From positions 11,044,609 through 11,108,608 of the forward strand of contig NC_051126.1 in assembly GCF_014839805.1 (NCBI RefSeq): a stretch of 64,000 nucleotides of DNA, written 5' to 3'. This DNA comes from Manduca sexta. Lineage: Eukaryota; Arthropoda; Insecta; Lepidoptera; Sphingidae. Made by a program: the position numbers and the translations under genes. This document shows positions 50,129-63,200 of this stretch, one piece after another (position 1 is the stretch's first letter; each line of letters opens with the position of its first letter). Under the pieces are notes generated by a model. That model ran no database searches. It had not been told where the DNA came from and worked only from the letters and a program-made list of their open reading frames with translations.

Positions 50129-50440
50129 ATAGATCCCCAAGTGGACCCCCAGGAGTCCACGGGAGTCGACGAGAGTCTACGTTCCTGTGACCGAAAAGTG
50201 GAAGTTCACAATTCGTAAGCGGGGGTCCACGAAAATTCATCTCGTTTTGATAGTAAAAAACTAAAATGGTGGCTCGACTTCACCTATCAATGTATGCAGA
50301 TAATATTTTAAGTTCAGTGACTGTTATATGTAAAAACGCATATTCTGGGGAATATCTTAAAAATTTAGTTGCAGGGGGTCCACTGGAACCAGCAAAATTT
50401 TGAAAGAGGTCTATGTGAAAAAAAGTTTGGATACCTTTGA
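50129..50440. mobile_element. Short hAT-like non-autonomous element
   Basis: It is flanked by near-perfect 8-bp repeats, tctagact at 50121-50128 and tctagaca at 50441-50448. The ends 'atagatccccaagtggaccc' and, in reverse, 'tcaaaggtatccaaactttt' have the 'ATCCCCAA...TTTGGGAT' look of hAT (Buster/Ac-type) termini. The interior has three 'ggtccac'-type blocks near 50155, 50226 and 50377. It has no coding capacity. Confidence 0.6.
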
Positions 50441-51112
50441 TCTAGACAGTGGATCATACTTGAATATTTATTGAAAGTAAGTTGCTACGTGAAGTATAAT
50501 TTTTAAGCGCAGTAACCAATTTTAATCCATAGTCAAAAACTATTTGTATACATTTTCCAGGCTTCAGTTCAGGTTATCAGGTAGATAGCACGATTCAGGA
50601 GTGGATCTTGAATACAGCAGCTGCTTTAGGTAAATACCATGCCAGGAGTTTATTTAACTATGTCGTAAGATATCGAAACGTTATCTCATTTTCTAAGATA
50701 AAAATTTGCCAACGATATACCTAGTTCATAGTCCTATTCATAGTATGTTAGACGTAATTTTTTTTTTTGTTGCGCTATTATGAATATCAGATGAGTTAAA
50801 AAGTCATCCGAAATGCACTACACCAAAATTCGCACGGGCATAATAAAACTACTGACGTACATTCAACAAAAATATTTTACAAATATTGAAGTAAATTAAG
50901 TTTGAAAATACAAAAATAGATAAAATTTAAACTTTGAAACAATATATTTTTATATTGTGTAACATTCATATTTTACAAAATTAGTTTTTATTCTAATAAT
51001 TGCGATACTGTAAATTATACTAACACAAGAATCATCCTAAGATCGAGTTACATGAGCGATCGCACAGTATATATGCAAAAATATATTTTTTACAGCCACA
51101 AACTAAACGTTT

Positions 51113-51118
51113 TTTATT
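51113..51118 (-). terminator. ZNF598 poly(A) signal candidate
   Basis: AATAAA on the minus strand lies about 165 bases past the stop codon at 51280. Confidence 0.5.
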
Positions 51119-51279
51119 TGCACATGCTAATCTTAACTACGTTCATAGCTAAGGAGCTCGTCACTATTGATTTGAGAAAATGTAAGGCAAGACGGAACAT
51201 CAGTACAATGTTGATCGATAACAATCAGCGAGAACAGAGTCGATACACGCGGCGCGGAGAGAGCGGCAGCATCACAAGT

Positions 51280-54200
51280 CTAGCGCGGCGCCAGCGCAGG
51301 CCAGTGCGCGGCCTCGTGCGGCGCGCCGTCCGCCGGCGCCAGCAGCTGGCCGCACGTGGCGCACACCTGCAGCGACACCGCGCGCCCCAGCGCCAGCTCC
51401 TGCTGCTTGCGGATGTCGGGCAGCAGCGCCACCAGCTCGCCGAACAGGTCGTCGAGCAGGTCGCCGAGCGCCGCGCGGCAGTGCGCCACGAACCCGTCGG
51501 CGCCGAGCACGCCGTCGCGGAAGGCGCGCGACGCCAGCTTGAACTCCTCGAGCGCAGTGGCGCCGCCCAGCGCCGCGGCGAACGCTCCCACCAGCGCGCG
51601 GTTTCGCCGCTCGAACTCCGGCGGCGGGATGTACTTGTGCACGGGCGCCGCGAACGTGTGCCCCGACGAGTTCGTGAACGTCATGCCGTCGCACGGCGGC
51701 CGCGGCTTGAACCCGGGCGGCACGCTGCCGTTGGGGATCTTCTTCGCGGGCGCGCTGTTCGTCTCGATCCAGGAGCCCGACGATGTGTGAGATTTGTTGT
51801 CGCCCTTGGGGTTGAGCGGCGGGTAGTCCCTGGCGGCGAGCGCGAAATCTCCGTTGCCACCGTTCCTGTTTTTCTCCGAGTTGACCGTGACGGTTGACGA
51901 CGTTTCGATGGTTTTAATCTTTTTGTCACGTTCGACGCTTTGGTTATTGTTGGTATTGACTTCAGTGAACGAAGGGTCTCTGGCGTACTTTTTGTCGAGG
52001 CCATTCACTTCGGGAATCTCTCGCATGTTTTCCATCATCATATTCAAGTTTTCCTTTTTACTGTTTTGTTTCTTTTTCTCCTTCTTGCTAGGTTTGTTTT
52101 CGGTGGTAGCCGGCGCGGGTTGAGGCGGCGGATGCGTTGGGGTTTGGATAGTCTTCTTCATCTTCAACTTGTTGTTGTTGACGGGTAGCGTGGGGAAGTC
52201 TGCGACGGCATTAAAGGCGGGTTCTCGCGGCTGGGGCGGGGGGTCCGGTTTGGCAGGCTTGGGCTTGTCCTTGGCCTTGGAAATAGTTATCCACTGCGGC
52301 GGCGCGGCGGGGGCGGCGGTGGCGGACAGCGCAGGGAACGCCTCGGAGCTCAGCGGGGGCTTCTTGTGTTGAGACGACGACTGGTTGCTCTTGAGGGCCT
52401 GCATCTCCTGACTATTGATCATAGCCACCTGTGCAGAACGTAATTGACTTGATTTTGATATCTCTTGGTTTGATTGTAAAATCTCTTATAAATAAATCGA
52501 TTTATAATCGATTTTCAATGTCTAGATTTTTGGTACAGCAGAATGCGTAACTTTATTCACAACTAGCTTTTGTTAGCGGTTTTGCCCGCGTGATGAAAAT
52601 TGTACCGGGCTAAAATTCCCGCTATGTATTTTTCCTGGATAGGAATAGGATAGCCTAAGTCCTTTTCAGGGTCTTAAATTATCTCCAAACCAAATTTCTG
52701 TGAAATCCCTTTGGTAATTTTGAATTTAACGCATTCAGACAGACGCAGCGGATGACTTTGTTTTATAATATGTAAGGATAATCGACTATATTTACCTTAG
52801 GCGGTTGCACGGTATTAGCACCGATGTTAGGATGGTCATCTCGCGGAACTTGCCCAAGTGACGGGAAGTCGTCGTCGCTGAGCGGTTGTTTCCGCTGCGG
52901 CGGCGGGATCGAGATGCGATTTCCGCTCGTCTGCGTTAACCGGAAGTTGCTGGCGCTCGGCGTTTGACTGCGTAATTGGATTGACACGCTGGGCTTGGCT
53001 GGAGAGTAGATTTATATTTTATATAGAAAAATAAAATGCTATACATTGGCTGTATATAGGTTAGATTTTTGAGACGGAGCAACAAGGGCAGCTACCGTAT
53101 CTTACGTAGCGAAAGAAAACTTTTTTAGGAGACTGTCCATAATTTTTGAAGATATTAAAATTAAAAAAAATCAATTAAAAAAAATGTTAACAATAAATTG
53201 GCAATTAATGCACAAACTTTTTTGATGCCAATAGATCCAGTTGCTTATAAATTATTTCATAAAACCATTAGAAGTCTATTGCCATTTACAGGATACAATT
53301 CCAAATTACAAGTTGATCATTTTACCATTTATAACAAAGCCAACAATGTTACACCCCACGTCATAAGGAGCGAGTCTAATAAAGTGAGTAGAATGTTACG
53401 TACTGTTCCTGACGATGGTGGCGGCGACAGTGGCGGGCGGCGCGGCGGGCCGCTGTGCCGGGCGCGGTCCCGTGCCCCCGGACCCGTCCAACGCGGGGAA
53501 GTTGCGGTCGTTGCGCGCCAGCCCGTCCGATCCTGTGGAATATGATAAGATGTGTTTTTTCACTTCTTATTATGTTTTATCCTTTTTTGTCTATTTTAAG
53601 TTTCTACTTATATATGTAAATAATATTAACTCTTGGTCTCTCGTGAATCGCCGGCGAGCCAAGACAGCTACATGACATTTGCGTGTGTCACGGGATTATA
53701 ACCTTATATACTACATATATACTACATAATAAGGTTATTTTTCCGTCACACGCGTAGCTGTCAATGTTTGCCGGCAAACATTCAGCTACCTCACGGGTTA
53801 ATAGCAAATATTATTATTTTTGCCGCTGTACCAATATATAAATTTGCATGCTGTGGTCACCTATAATTAAAGAGGCATGTCACATTGCTAATTGTAAAAT
53901 GGCTACATTATTTTTATTATATGCCATGTATCCCTCGTTGGAGGTCCTTAAATAAATAAATAATACATGTTATTCAATATATAGTCTTTGAAGATCTGGA
54001 TTCTATGCACTTCTTAGTGTGAAGTTGTGTGGGATTTTTCTAGCACGGTTTGCTCGGAATTGTAACATTTAAAGAGGTCGAGATCAACTATCCAGTCTGC
54101 GACCGGAACTAAAATAAAGACAAATCGGATTGTAAGATATATTAAAAGGCGTGTCAGTCTCCACACCTCTGTAAGTCCTGGTGGGCGCGGTGAGCATGAG

Positions 54201-57200
54201 GCTGGGCTGCGCGGGCGCGGCGGACAGGCGCGGGAACTGCTCGTCGCTGCGCGTGTCGATGCGCGGCGCCGCCGACCCCCCGCCCCCGCCGCCGGCCCCC
54301 GCGCTGCTCGCCGCCGCCGGCGCCGTCTCCACGCGCTCCCTGCGAACAACACCCGCTACAGTTATACAACTCTCGCACTATGTACATACATACGCATACT
54401 ATACCTTCGTAGCTAATACGTCATAGCTATATAATATTCAGATTTCGTTGTACAGGAAACCTTATTGTATTATATCCTGCCATTTTACATTTTTGTGAAA
54501 TTTTGAAGATAGCTTACCAGGAAGATTTCCTCATTTTTTTTTTAAATCTCATTACTATAAAAAGGCATCCCATGATTTGTCACGTCTCAAAATAAGTCAA
54601 TAGTACAAAGGTATGTGGCAGTTACCTAGTGGCGCGCTGCACGCCGGGGTGCGGCGTGATGTTGAACTGCAGCTCGAGCGTGCGCGCCTGCCGCGCCGCG
54701 CCGCGCGCCATGCCGCGCCCGTGCACCGTCGCCTTGTGCGCTGCACCACGCACGGACAAACATTACGGTAAACCCACATGATACGAACTGCTATTGAAAT
54801 CGCAGTAGCATTATTACATAAAATTTCCTACCTCAGTGAACACTAAGAACCAATATTAAAATTCATCTCTTAAAAATGGATAGATGGTTTATTTTATGAC
54901 TCAACATTTTTATGGATAATGGCATCGAACGCTCATCTATTAAAACGAAGATTTATTAAAAAAAAAAAAAACATATCTGATCACAAAATCACCTTTGAGA
55001 TCGATGTCGCTCCTAAACACACTCGTGAGATGCTGATCGGCGCACTCGCCCTCCTCGCATAAATAGTGGTCTGCGCGGAAATGATGCGCTAACTCCGCGT
55101 GCGACGGGTAGTACTGGTTGCTGCCATCCGCATCGCACAGATGGCAATAGAGATGCTCCTTGCGCATGTGCCGGTACAGCTCGTCCGCGTCGACGAACCG
55201 CTCCTCGCAGAACTGGCACAGCGGGTGGCCCCTGCACATATACACTGGGGCGGATTAACACCGAATTATGTATCGGCCGCGGTTGAAGGTGCATAAAAAC
55301 TTCTAATCACGCTAACATTATGAAATGTTAATATTGTATTTTTTATTGTGTAATAGAATAATTGGGAGTAACACCTGTGGTAGCTGAAATCCTCATAAAC
55401 ATAATCGAAATTTGAATAACAGGCATTCATCGCCTTAAAAATCAAACGTTGTGTTCCAAAAAAAAATCTAATGAAGACGTCACGCATGTATGTAAGTGTG
55501 GCATATTGATGGCACTTGCACCACGTATGCAACTTACAATATAATATCAAACCTAACCATAAATTGCGTGTTTCAACATTATGACGTTGACTAATTTCTA
55601 ACCAGCTTCAGCAAAATATGGAGGTTCTCAATCCAACGTCTAATTTTTAAAATGTTTGTTACCCCAGAATTCAATAATTTATTTACCGATTTAGACTTGA
55701 AAATTGCATTGCAAAATATTGCCATAACCAGTATACAGGAGACCTATGCACTGGTTTTGGTAATGTTACATTTATTTTTTGTTTTTAGTGGTTTTTAAGA
55801 CGATTTAATTTTTGTGCGTGCAAAGAAATGAGCTAATCTAACGCATCGAAATGCGTGGCGTCACCACTTCACTTCCCAGACTGATTTACGATATCAATAC
55901 ACAATCCCAACCGCTATCTCCGGATCGATAGATATGAACCAATCAGAATAAAGTTAGGTAACAGGATAGTTAAACGAAATTGTTCCTTAGAAGCTTTGGT
56001 CACAGATTAACTTCGCCTTCGACTTGTTATAGTTCTTGTTATAGGTTTTCATAAAATACAATAAATGTACGTAATGACAAGAGACGTACGTCGGCTTAGT
56101 CCTTATGTATTTCCAATTGAATTATTGTTGACAGTAATTTCAAATGCGGTTTATTTGTGGTGTAGTACTTTGCCAATGGTATAATTTAAAAACGATTTTA
56201 TAAGAATACTAGTTTTTACATGTGACATAAATATTATTAGTTTATTATATTTATATGTTGTATAAATAAATAAACAAATAAATACGTGTACATTGTACAG
56301 CGATAATTAATAGCCAATATTTAATAGGAAAATCTATTTGTTAAATTAAATAATAATAACTTTAAACTATACAGTTAAGAATTAATTTATTTTTACATTA
56401 TTTTACTTCACTCCATAATAAAGAGTTTTAATTCTCTATCACATAATGCGGATTCTCCGAGGGTTTTAAACATGGAATAGTTAATAAGCAAGGTATTTGG
56501 TTAATGAACTGTTTCAATTTGGTCATATGAATTAAATTTAAATAATGTATTTCTTCTTTCTATTGAAGTCGTTAATGTCACGAATTGGCCCATATGTATT
56601 ATAATTATTATTGCCGCATTTACTTTTTCCTTAAATTTTGCGTATTTAATCATTTTATTTGTATATAACATTACGAATTAAAAAAATAAATATATTTCTG
56701 AATCCCTACTACCAGATTCATTATTTAATCGTATTTCTTTCAGAATCGTATAAAAGATTTGAATAAAAGAGAGTAGCTGAACAAAATAATGCGTTTCTAC
56801 ACATTAACTTTAAAAGAAATATTCTTTTTTTTTATCTAAGATGAAGAAAAATCAATTCTTGATAAGGACAAATTTTATAATAATTCGAAATTTTGAATTT
56901 ATTCAGCTACCTGCGTAGCTGACTACATACATTTAAAAAATGTTCACACCTGTCAGACACGTAAGCACTAGTTAAAATGTATAATTGAAAATTTTATAGT
57001 AAATGTTTGTGTTCGCATTGTTAATCTATACTTATAATAAATCTGTAGAGAGGTCAATTCTGTACGTGAAATATATTTCCAAAATAGCTATCAGGGGGTG
57101 ATTAGGGATCAATACTGATGCCAAAAATGCAATTAGTAAATTTTTTGTCTGTCTGTCTGTCTGTCTGTCTGTATAACCGTTATAGAAACAAAAACTACTC

Positions 57201-60200
57201 GACGATTTTAACGAAACTTGGTACAATTATTTTTCATACTCCTGAGCTGGTTATAATATACTTTTCATCACGCTACAATTAATAGGAGCAGAGCAGTGAA
57301 AGGAAATGTTGGGAAAACGGGAGAAGTTACTCCATTTTTTAAGCTTCCGTCGCGTGTGCAAACTTAATGGTTAAAGCTACATAGAAATCATGTATGACGG
57401 AAATGTTCTCCTTAAAATTATATAAAAAATATCCCACGACAGCATATGTCTATCTTTTATGGTTGACTCACAATAACACGTGTGACTCCCGATAGCTTAG
57501 CAGTTCGAAGCTTTTTCATTATATTTGTCTACTCTTACGTTTATAACACTCTCAGTCATCCCTAATTAAAAAAAGTTAACATTATTAAATATTCCATAAA
57601 AAAGAATCATAGAAATCGGTATAGAAACACCAAAGTTATACATGAAATACGCTAATAATAAGCCATCACGCGTGAATACTGAATCATGCTATATGCTTCC
57701 TTCTGTTTCACCAGGATCCCATCATCAGACCCTGACCGGACAATCGAACCACCGGCATACCACCATACATTAAAAAAACATTCCGACAAATTGAGCACCT
57801 CCTCCATTTTTGAAGTCCGAAATCCACGCGGGCGAAGCAGCGGGCGGAAGCTAGTAAATAAATAATAAAGGAATGTATTATGAAATATATATCGATGTTA
57901 TTTTGTACGAAAATTCCGTATGGAACCATAATAGCATATATGATTAAAACTCTGAGCGTAGCATTGTGGCTTTGCTTATGCAAAGGATTTACCGCTAGAT
58001 AACCAGCTTAACCGATGACGTAACATGTTTCACAACGCACTGACTAACTAACCGCGATATAAGCTTTAGCTATTCATGAATTATTTCATATAATACACAA
58101 AACTTTTCCTTATGAATGGATTTGTATTTATATGTTTATTTTGATTGTAAAATCATTAAATTACTATTGTTCAAATGTGATAGGTTAAACGTTAGGAAAA
58201 CATGTTTTTCTTCCGGTCCTTGTAGCTTTGGTTACATAAATCAATCTTTTATAACAGCGTTTGTGCCACGGCTTTGTTTTTGCCTAAATACGTGTCCGGG
58301 GTAAATAGTAACTTACAATACTCAGGGATAATGTAGCTTCAGAATCGGAGCAACAGTTTTTTATCATACAGCCACAGCCAAGTGACTCTACTGGACCTAA
58401 AGGTAAGCGGAGTGGGCTCCAGATAGTCTCGACTGACCTGATCATTATCCCCCATCAGTCGACATAATTATGCCCAACTGTATGTATCCATATATATACA
58501 GGCTGATCCCGAAACGCGATACACTTACTCCGCCACTATGGCGAGTTTTACACCTTGTGTACGATGGTCGCTATTCGGACGGCTACAAGTATCTACCACC
58601 AGCAAAGTACCATGGATTAGAATGAAGTTGATTAATATAATTTTATTCTACCTATATATACAATTAGGTACTTTAGTCATAGCCCTTAGTATCATGGTCT
58701 TACACCTGTTCTTTCTCCGGTCATATCGGATTGCCCTCTCCGAACTTGGCAAGTGATGAAACAGAGACCTCTGTGTAACGTGCAACCAATTATCCACGAT
58801 AATATCTCCTGCGAACTTATCTAATCTAAATATCCGTACAGATCGGCCGTCGTAGTCTAGATTTGGTTGGAGGATTTTATTTATTACTAGCTTTTGCTCG
58901 CGGCTCCGCCCGCGTTATAAAGTTTTTCAGGCTAAAGTTTTCCATTATAAAAGTAGTAGTTTCCCGGGAGCCTATGTTCTTCCCAGGGTTTCAAACTCTC
59001 TCCATACCAAATTTTATCTTAATACGTTGGGTAGTTTTTGAGTTTAAGACGTTCAGGCAAACGGATGCAGCGGGGGACTTTGTTTTGTAATATATTTTTT
59101 TAGAACTTTTTAAGAGGAATAATCCCGACATACATCATTGTTGCATAACTTTAACCGTTTACGCAGCGCACGTAACGGAAGCTCTCAAAACTAATAAATT
59201 GTCCCCGTATTTGTAACATGTTTCATTACTGCTCCGCTCCTATTGGTCATAGCGTGATGATATACAGCCTATAGCACCCCACAAATAAAGGGCTATCCAA
59301 CACAAAACGAATTTTTCAGTTCAAACTGGTAGTTCCTAAGATTAGCCATTACTGCTCCGCTCCTATTGGTCATAGCGTGATGATATATAACTTAGAGCAC
59401 TCCACGAACAAAGGGCTATCCAACGCAAAAAGAATTTTTCAGTTTGGACCGGTAGTTCCAGAGATTAGCCATTGCTGCTCCGCTCCTATTGGGTATAGCG
59501 TGATGATATATAGCCTATAGCAATCCACAAATAAAGGGCTATCCAACGCAAAAAGAATTTTTCAGTTTGGACCGATAGTTCCTAAGATTAGTAAACAAAT
59601 ATAATGAGAAAGCTTCGAACTGCTAAGCTATCGGGAGTTACACGTGTCATTGTGAGTCAACCATAAAAGATAGACATATGCTGTCGTGGGATATTTTTTA
59701 CATAATTTTAAGGAGAACATTTCCGTCATACATGATTTCTATGTAGCTTTAACCATTAAGGTTGCACACGCGACGGAAGCTTAAAAAATGGAGTAACTTC
59801 TCCCGTTTTCCCAATATTTCCCTTCACTGCTTTGCTCCTATTAATTGTAGCGTGATGAAAAGTATACTATAACCAGCACAGGAGTATGACAAATAATTGT
59901 ACCAAGTTTCGTTAAAATCCGTCGAGTAGTTTTTGTTTCTATAACGGTTATACAGACAGACAGACAGACAGACAAAAATTTTACTAATTGCATTTTTGGC
60001 ATCAGTATCGATCCCTAATCACCCCCTGATAGTTATTTCGGAAATATATTTCATGTACAGAATTGACCTCCCTACAGATTTATTATAAGTATAGATGTAT
60101 TTAATCATAAACCCATAATTACCTGTGCGATGTGTCGTCCAAGTCGCCTTTCCGTCGATGATGGGCCAACTCCTGCCGCGTGTAGCATTTCCTCTCAATG

Positions 60201-63200
60201 GTAAAAATCTGAAAGAATAAACGAAATGTGTCATAAATTTCAAAAGGTAAATTGAAAGCAGAAACAACATAAGACTTGAGACCAGCCATGCATCTCAAAC
60301 TTACAATCGATTTCAATAAACGATGTTAATCGTTACTTTTGAATTGATCGCAAAAATAAACCGTTCAGAATAGTTTGTTATTTTTTAAAATATTATTTCT
60401 TACAGGTGATTAATTTTGATTGGTGAATTTTTAGGGCTTTAATCGGAAAGCAGCGAAATACTTCGACCGACAGTGGAAGCCTTTTTTCTTTGGAACTATA
60501 TTATTGTTGAGGACTGTAAAAACATATGCATAATTTTTAGTACCTATATGGGGGCTTCCACGAGAATTATTTTGTCCGCACTGCGACTCGTGTGCGGAGA
60601 GTAACTCGTAAATATGTATAATTGATATTGCTGAGCATTATATGTACTGCTTAATAAATCATCCGTGATCACTAATAAGATTATCATTATCGCAACTAGC
60701 ACTTCAAAGTGGATAATTACAGTTATATATTCCAATAAAAATATAAGTCGCGATAACTTTTGTTTAGTCGACTATTTGTCTCTTGTAATAAAGAATGTTT
60801 TAGTAAAAAATTGCTTTCACAAATTTTGTACAAAAACTGCATTGGCTGAGGCATACAATACTTGAATTTAGTATATTTTACTATAAAGAACTTAAATCTC
60901 AGATAAGAGTCATAAAGTACGTGTACATTGGTAAAAGCCCTTTCACTATTTAAATTCAATAATTGCTAGTTGATGCATTTAGTACTCAACTAGACACTTG
61001 AAACTGTGCTACAATTAGGTACATACCATCGTAAACAAAACGAACAATATTGCTCTCCTAACAAACAGATAGATCTTTAGTGAGGCATATGGTAGGTCGG
61101 AAATTGTTTATTAAATGCTGCGCAAATTGTAGTACCATGATTCAAGACAGATTGATGCTTCACTGAACAGTTGTGTAGTGGTCATTGAGTTTCACAATAC
61201 TATACTTTTATTTGTAATCATGTAGACATAAATTGCATTTTAAAAGTTCTTTTATATAACAATTTTCATTGCAAATTGTTGCAAATAAGGACGCAAATGA
61301 ATATGGCGCGTCTGGTTGGAAGAGCGAACTGACATTTATTAAGTATTTACATTTCACATGGCTTGCTTCACTTTAATATCGGCTACCATTGTCTTACTAG
61401 TCCTCGTCACTGACTATATTATTTTATTTACAATAAATTGTATTTATCATTTGTTAAAGTTGTAACCTTATTTTCATCACAAATTTATAAGAATAAGACT
61501 AAATTGGACCACTTATCACATAATCTCCATTCTATCATATATTATATTTAAATAATATCTCACCTTCAAATGCTTGACACACAAATCACAAAAATATCTT
61601 TCATGCACCTTCCTCATGTGATCATTGAGCATTGTGAAGGTACGGAAAGGTGGCAATTTATCACAGATTTTACAACGGTTCTCCAACAACCGTTCGTACG
61701 CATTCTTGATGTCCTCACTACAAAATCCGATCTTGAACTGCCTTTCAAACAGTCTATCCGGGATCACCCTGGTACGAAGCTCTTTGTAAGGTTCAATGGA
61801 TTCCGTGAACACAACCTGGAATTCGAATGGATATAAACACTTACTAATTTCTATTTAATTAAACACTTTAATCAAAATTAATTTCTATTTAATTAAAACT
61901 AGGTGTGATTATGTCATTTTTGGGATAAAAGTAAACTATATGCTAATCAAGGACAAGGTTTGCTTCTGCTTCTAGTCTGACTATTTCCGAACTCTCATTT
62001 AACAAACATCCAAATTTAGAAACTTTAACACATATATTAGTGAGATTAGATCAATGTTCTATTCTTTTATGATAAAAATATTGAAGTCATTTAACTACAG
62101 AACCATGTTCAGTATTTAATATGATATTTACATTATGATAAACCAAACATGGAGTTAATATTGTGTTATCTTTCACACTATGAATATGTGGGTACTAATT
62201 ATATTACTAATTGGATGAAAAAATATCAATGCTAGTAAAATCATCTCGCCTGTGTGATGGTGATAATTTAGAGTGCAAAATGGAGATTATTATGCAGAAA
62301 GGTAAAATGATCAGCTGCCTGCATAAAAAATTAAAAAGTGTTTTATTGTTTTCTTTTTGAAATATTCATTCAAAATGTTCAACTTGTAAATACAAAACTA
62401 CTAACTTCCCTTCGGGATGACTTTTCATTAATTATTAAAGTTATGTGTATATTTTAACAACAAGCCACTGAACATTGGAAAAAATATCAATATAATGATG
62501 AAGTTATATTTAAAATAAGATCATAAACAAAAATCCCAGAGACAAAAACCTAACTCCTTAAATGCCTATTCTTACCCATTAAGACTGGCAATGCATCTGC
62601 GAATTTGCTAGTTTATGAGAAAAATAGATACCATAGTTCAGTGAAAAAGTTAAGATATTTTCTTCTTTACTGACCTATGCTAAAAATGACATGTTCCCAG
62701 AGAATAAAATCTAAAGATTGTTTTATCTAATCATGCCACTTGCTGAACTTTGGTCTTGTACCAAAGAAGAATGGTGGAAGTGTGATTTGATCTTATAAGA
62801 AATACAAACATCAATCAAAATATGTCATATAATTTTTTACACATTAAAAACATGTTTAAAAGACCATTCTTATGTTGAAATACCTGTAATATTATTATAA
62901 CTATTGCTATAAGTTTATTAGCATGTTTTCCTTTTTATTTAAGAATAATATCATTTAATAAATATTTTAAAAAGAGATGTTGACTATGTGTATGCATTCC
63001 GTTCTTATTACATAAAACTATGTGTGTCACTGCAGATGTCAGTTAATTAGTTAAAGAAATAGCTATTTTCATCTATGGGTTCATAAAATATGGACTTTTT
63101 AAGAGTGCTGTACTGAAGTGTACATGAGTTTATATAAAATTGTAGCATTCTTTTTAAAAATCTTTTTTTTTGTGTCACAAAGAAATGTTTCCATTTATAA

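Noticed and set aside
51052..51897. A 281-codon plus-strand frame opposite the ZNF598 last exon
   Set aside because: Its arginine-rich composition is that of antisense to a GC-rich exon. The minus-strand frame matches ZNF598.
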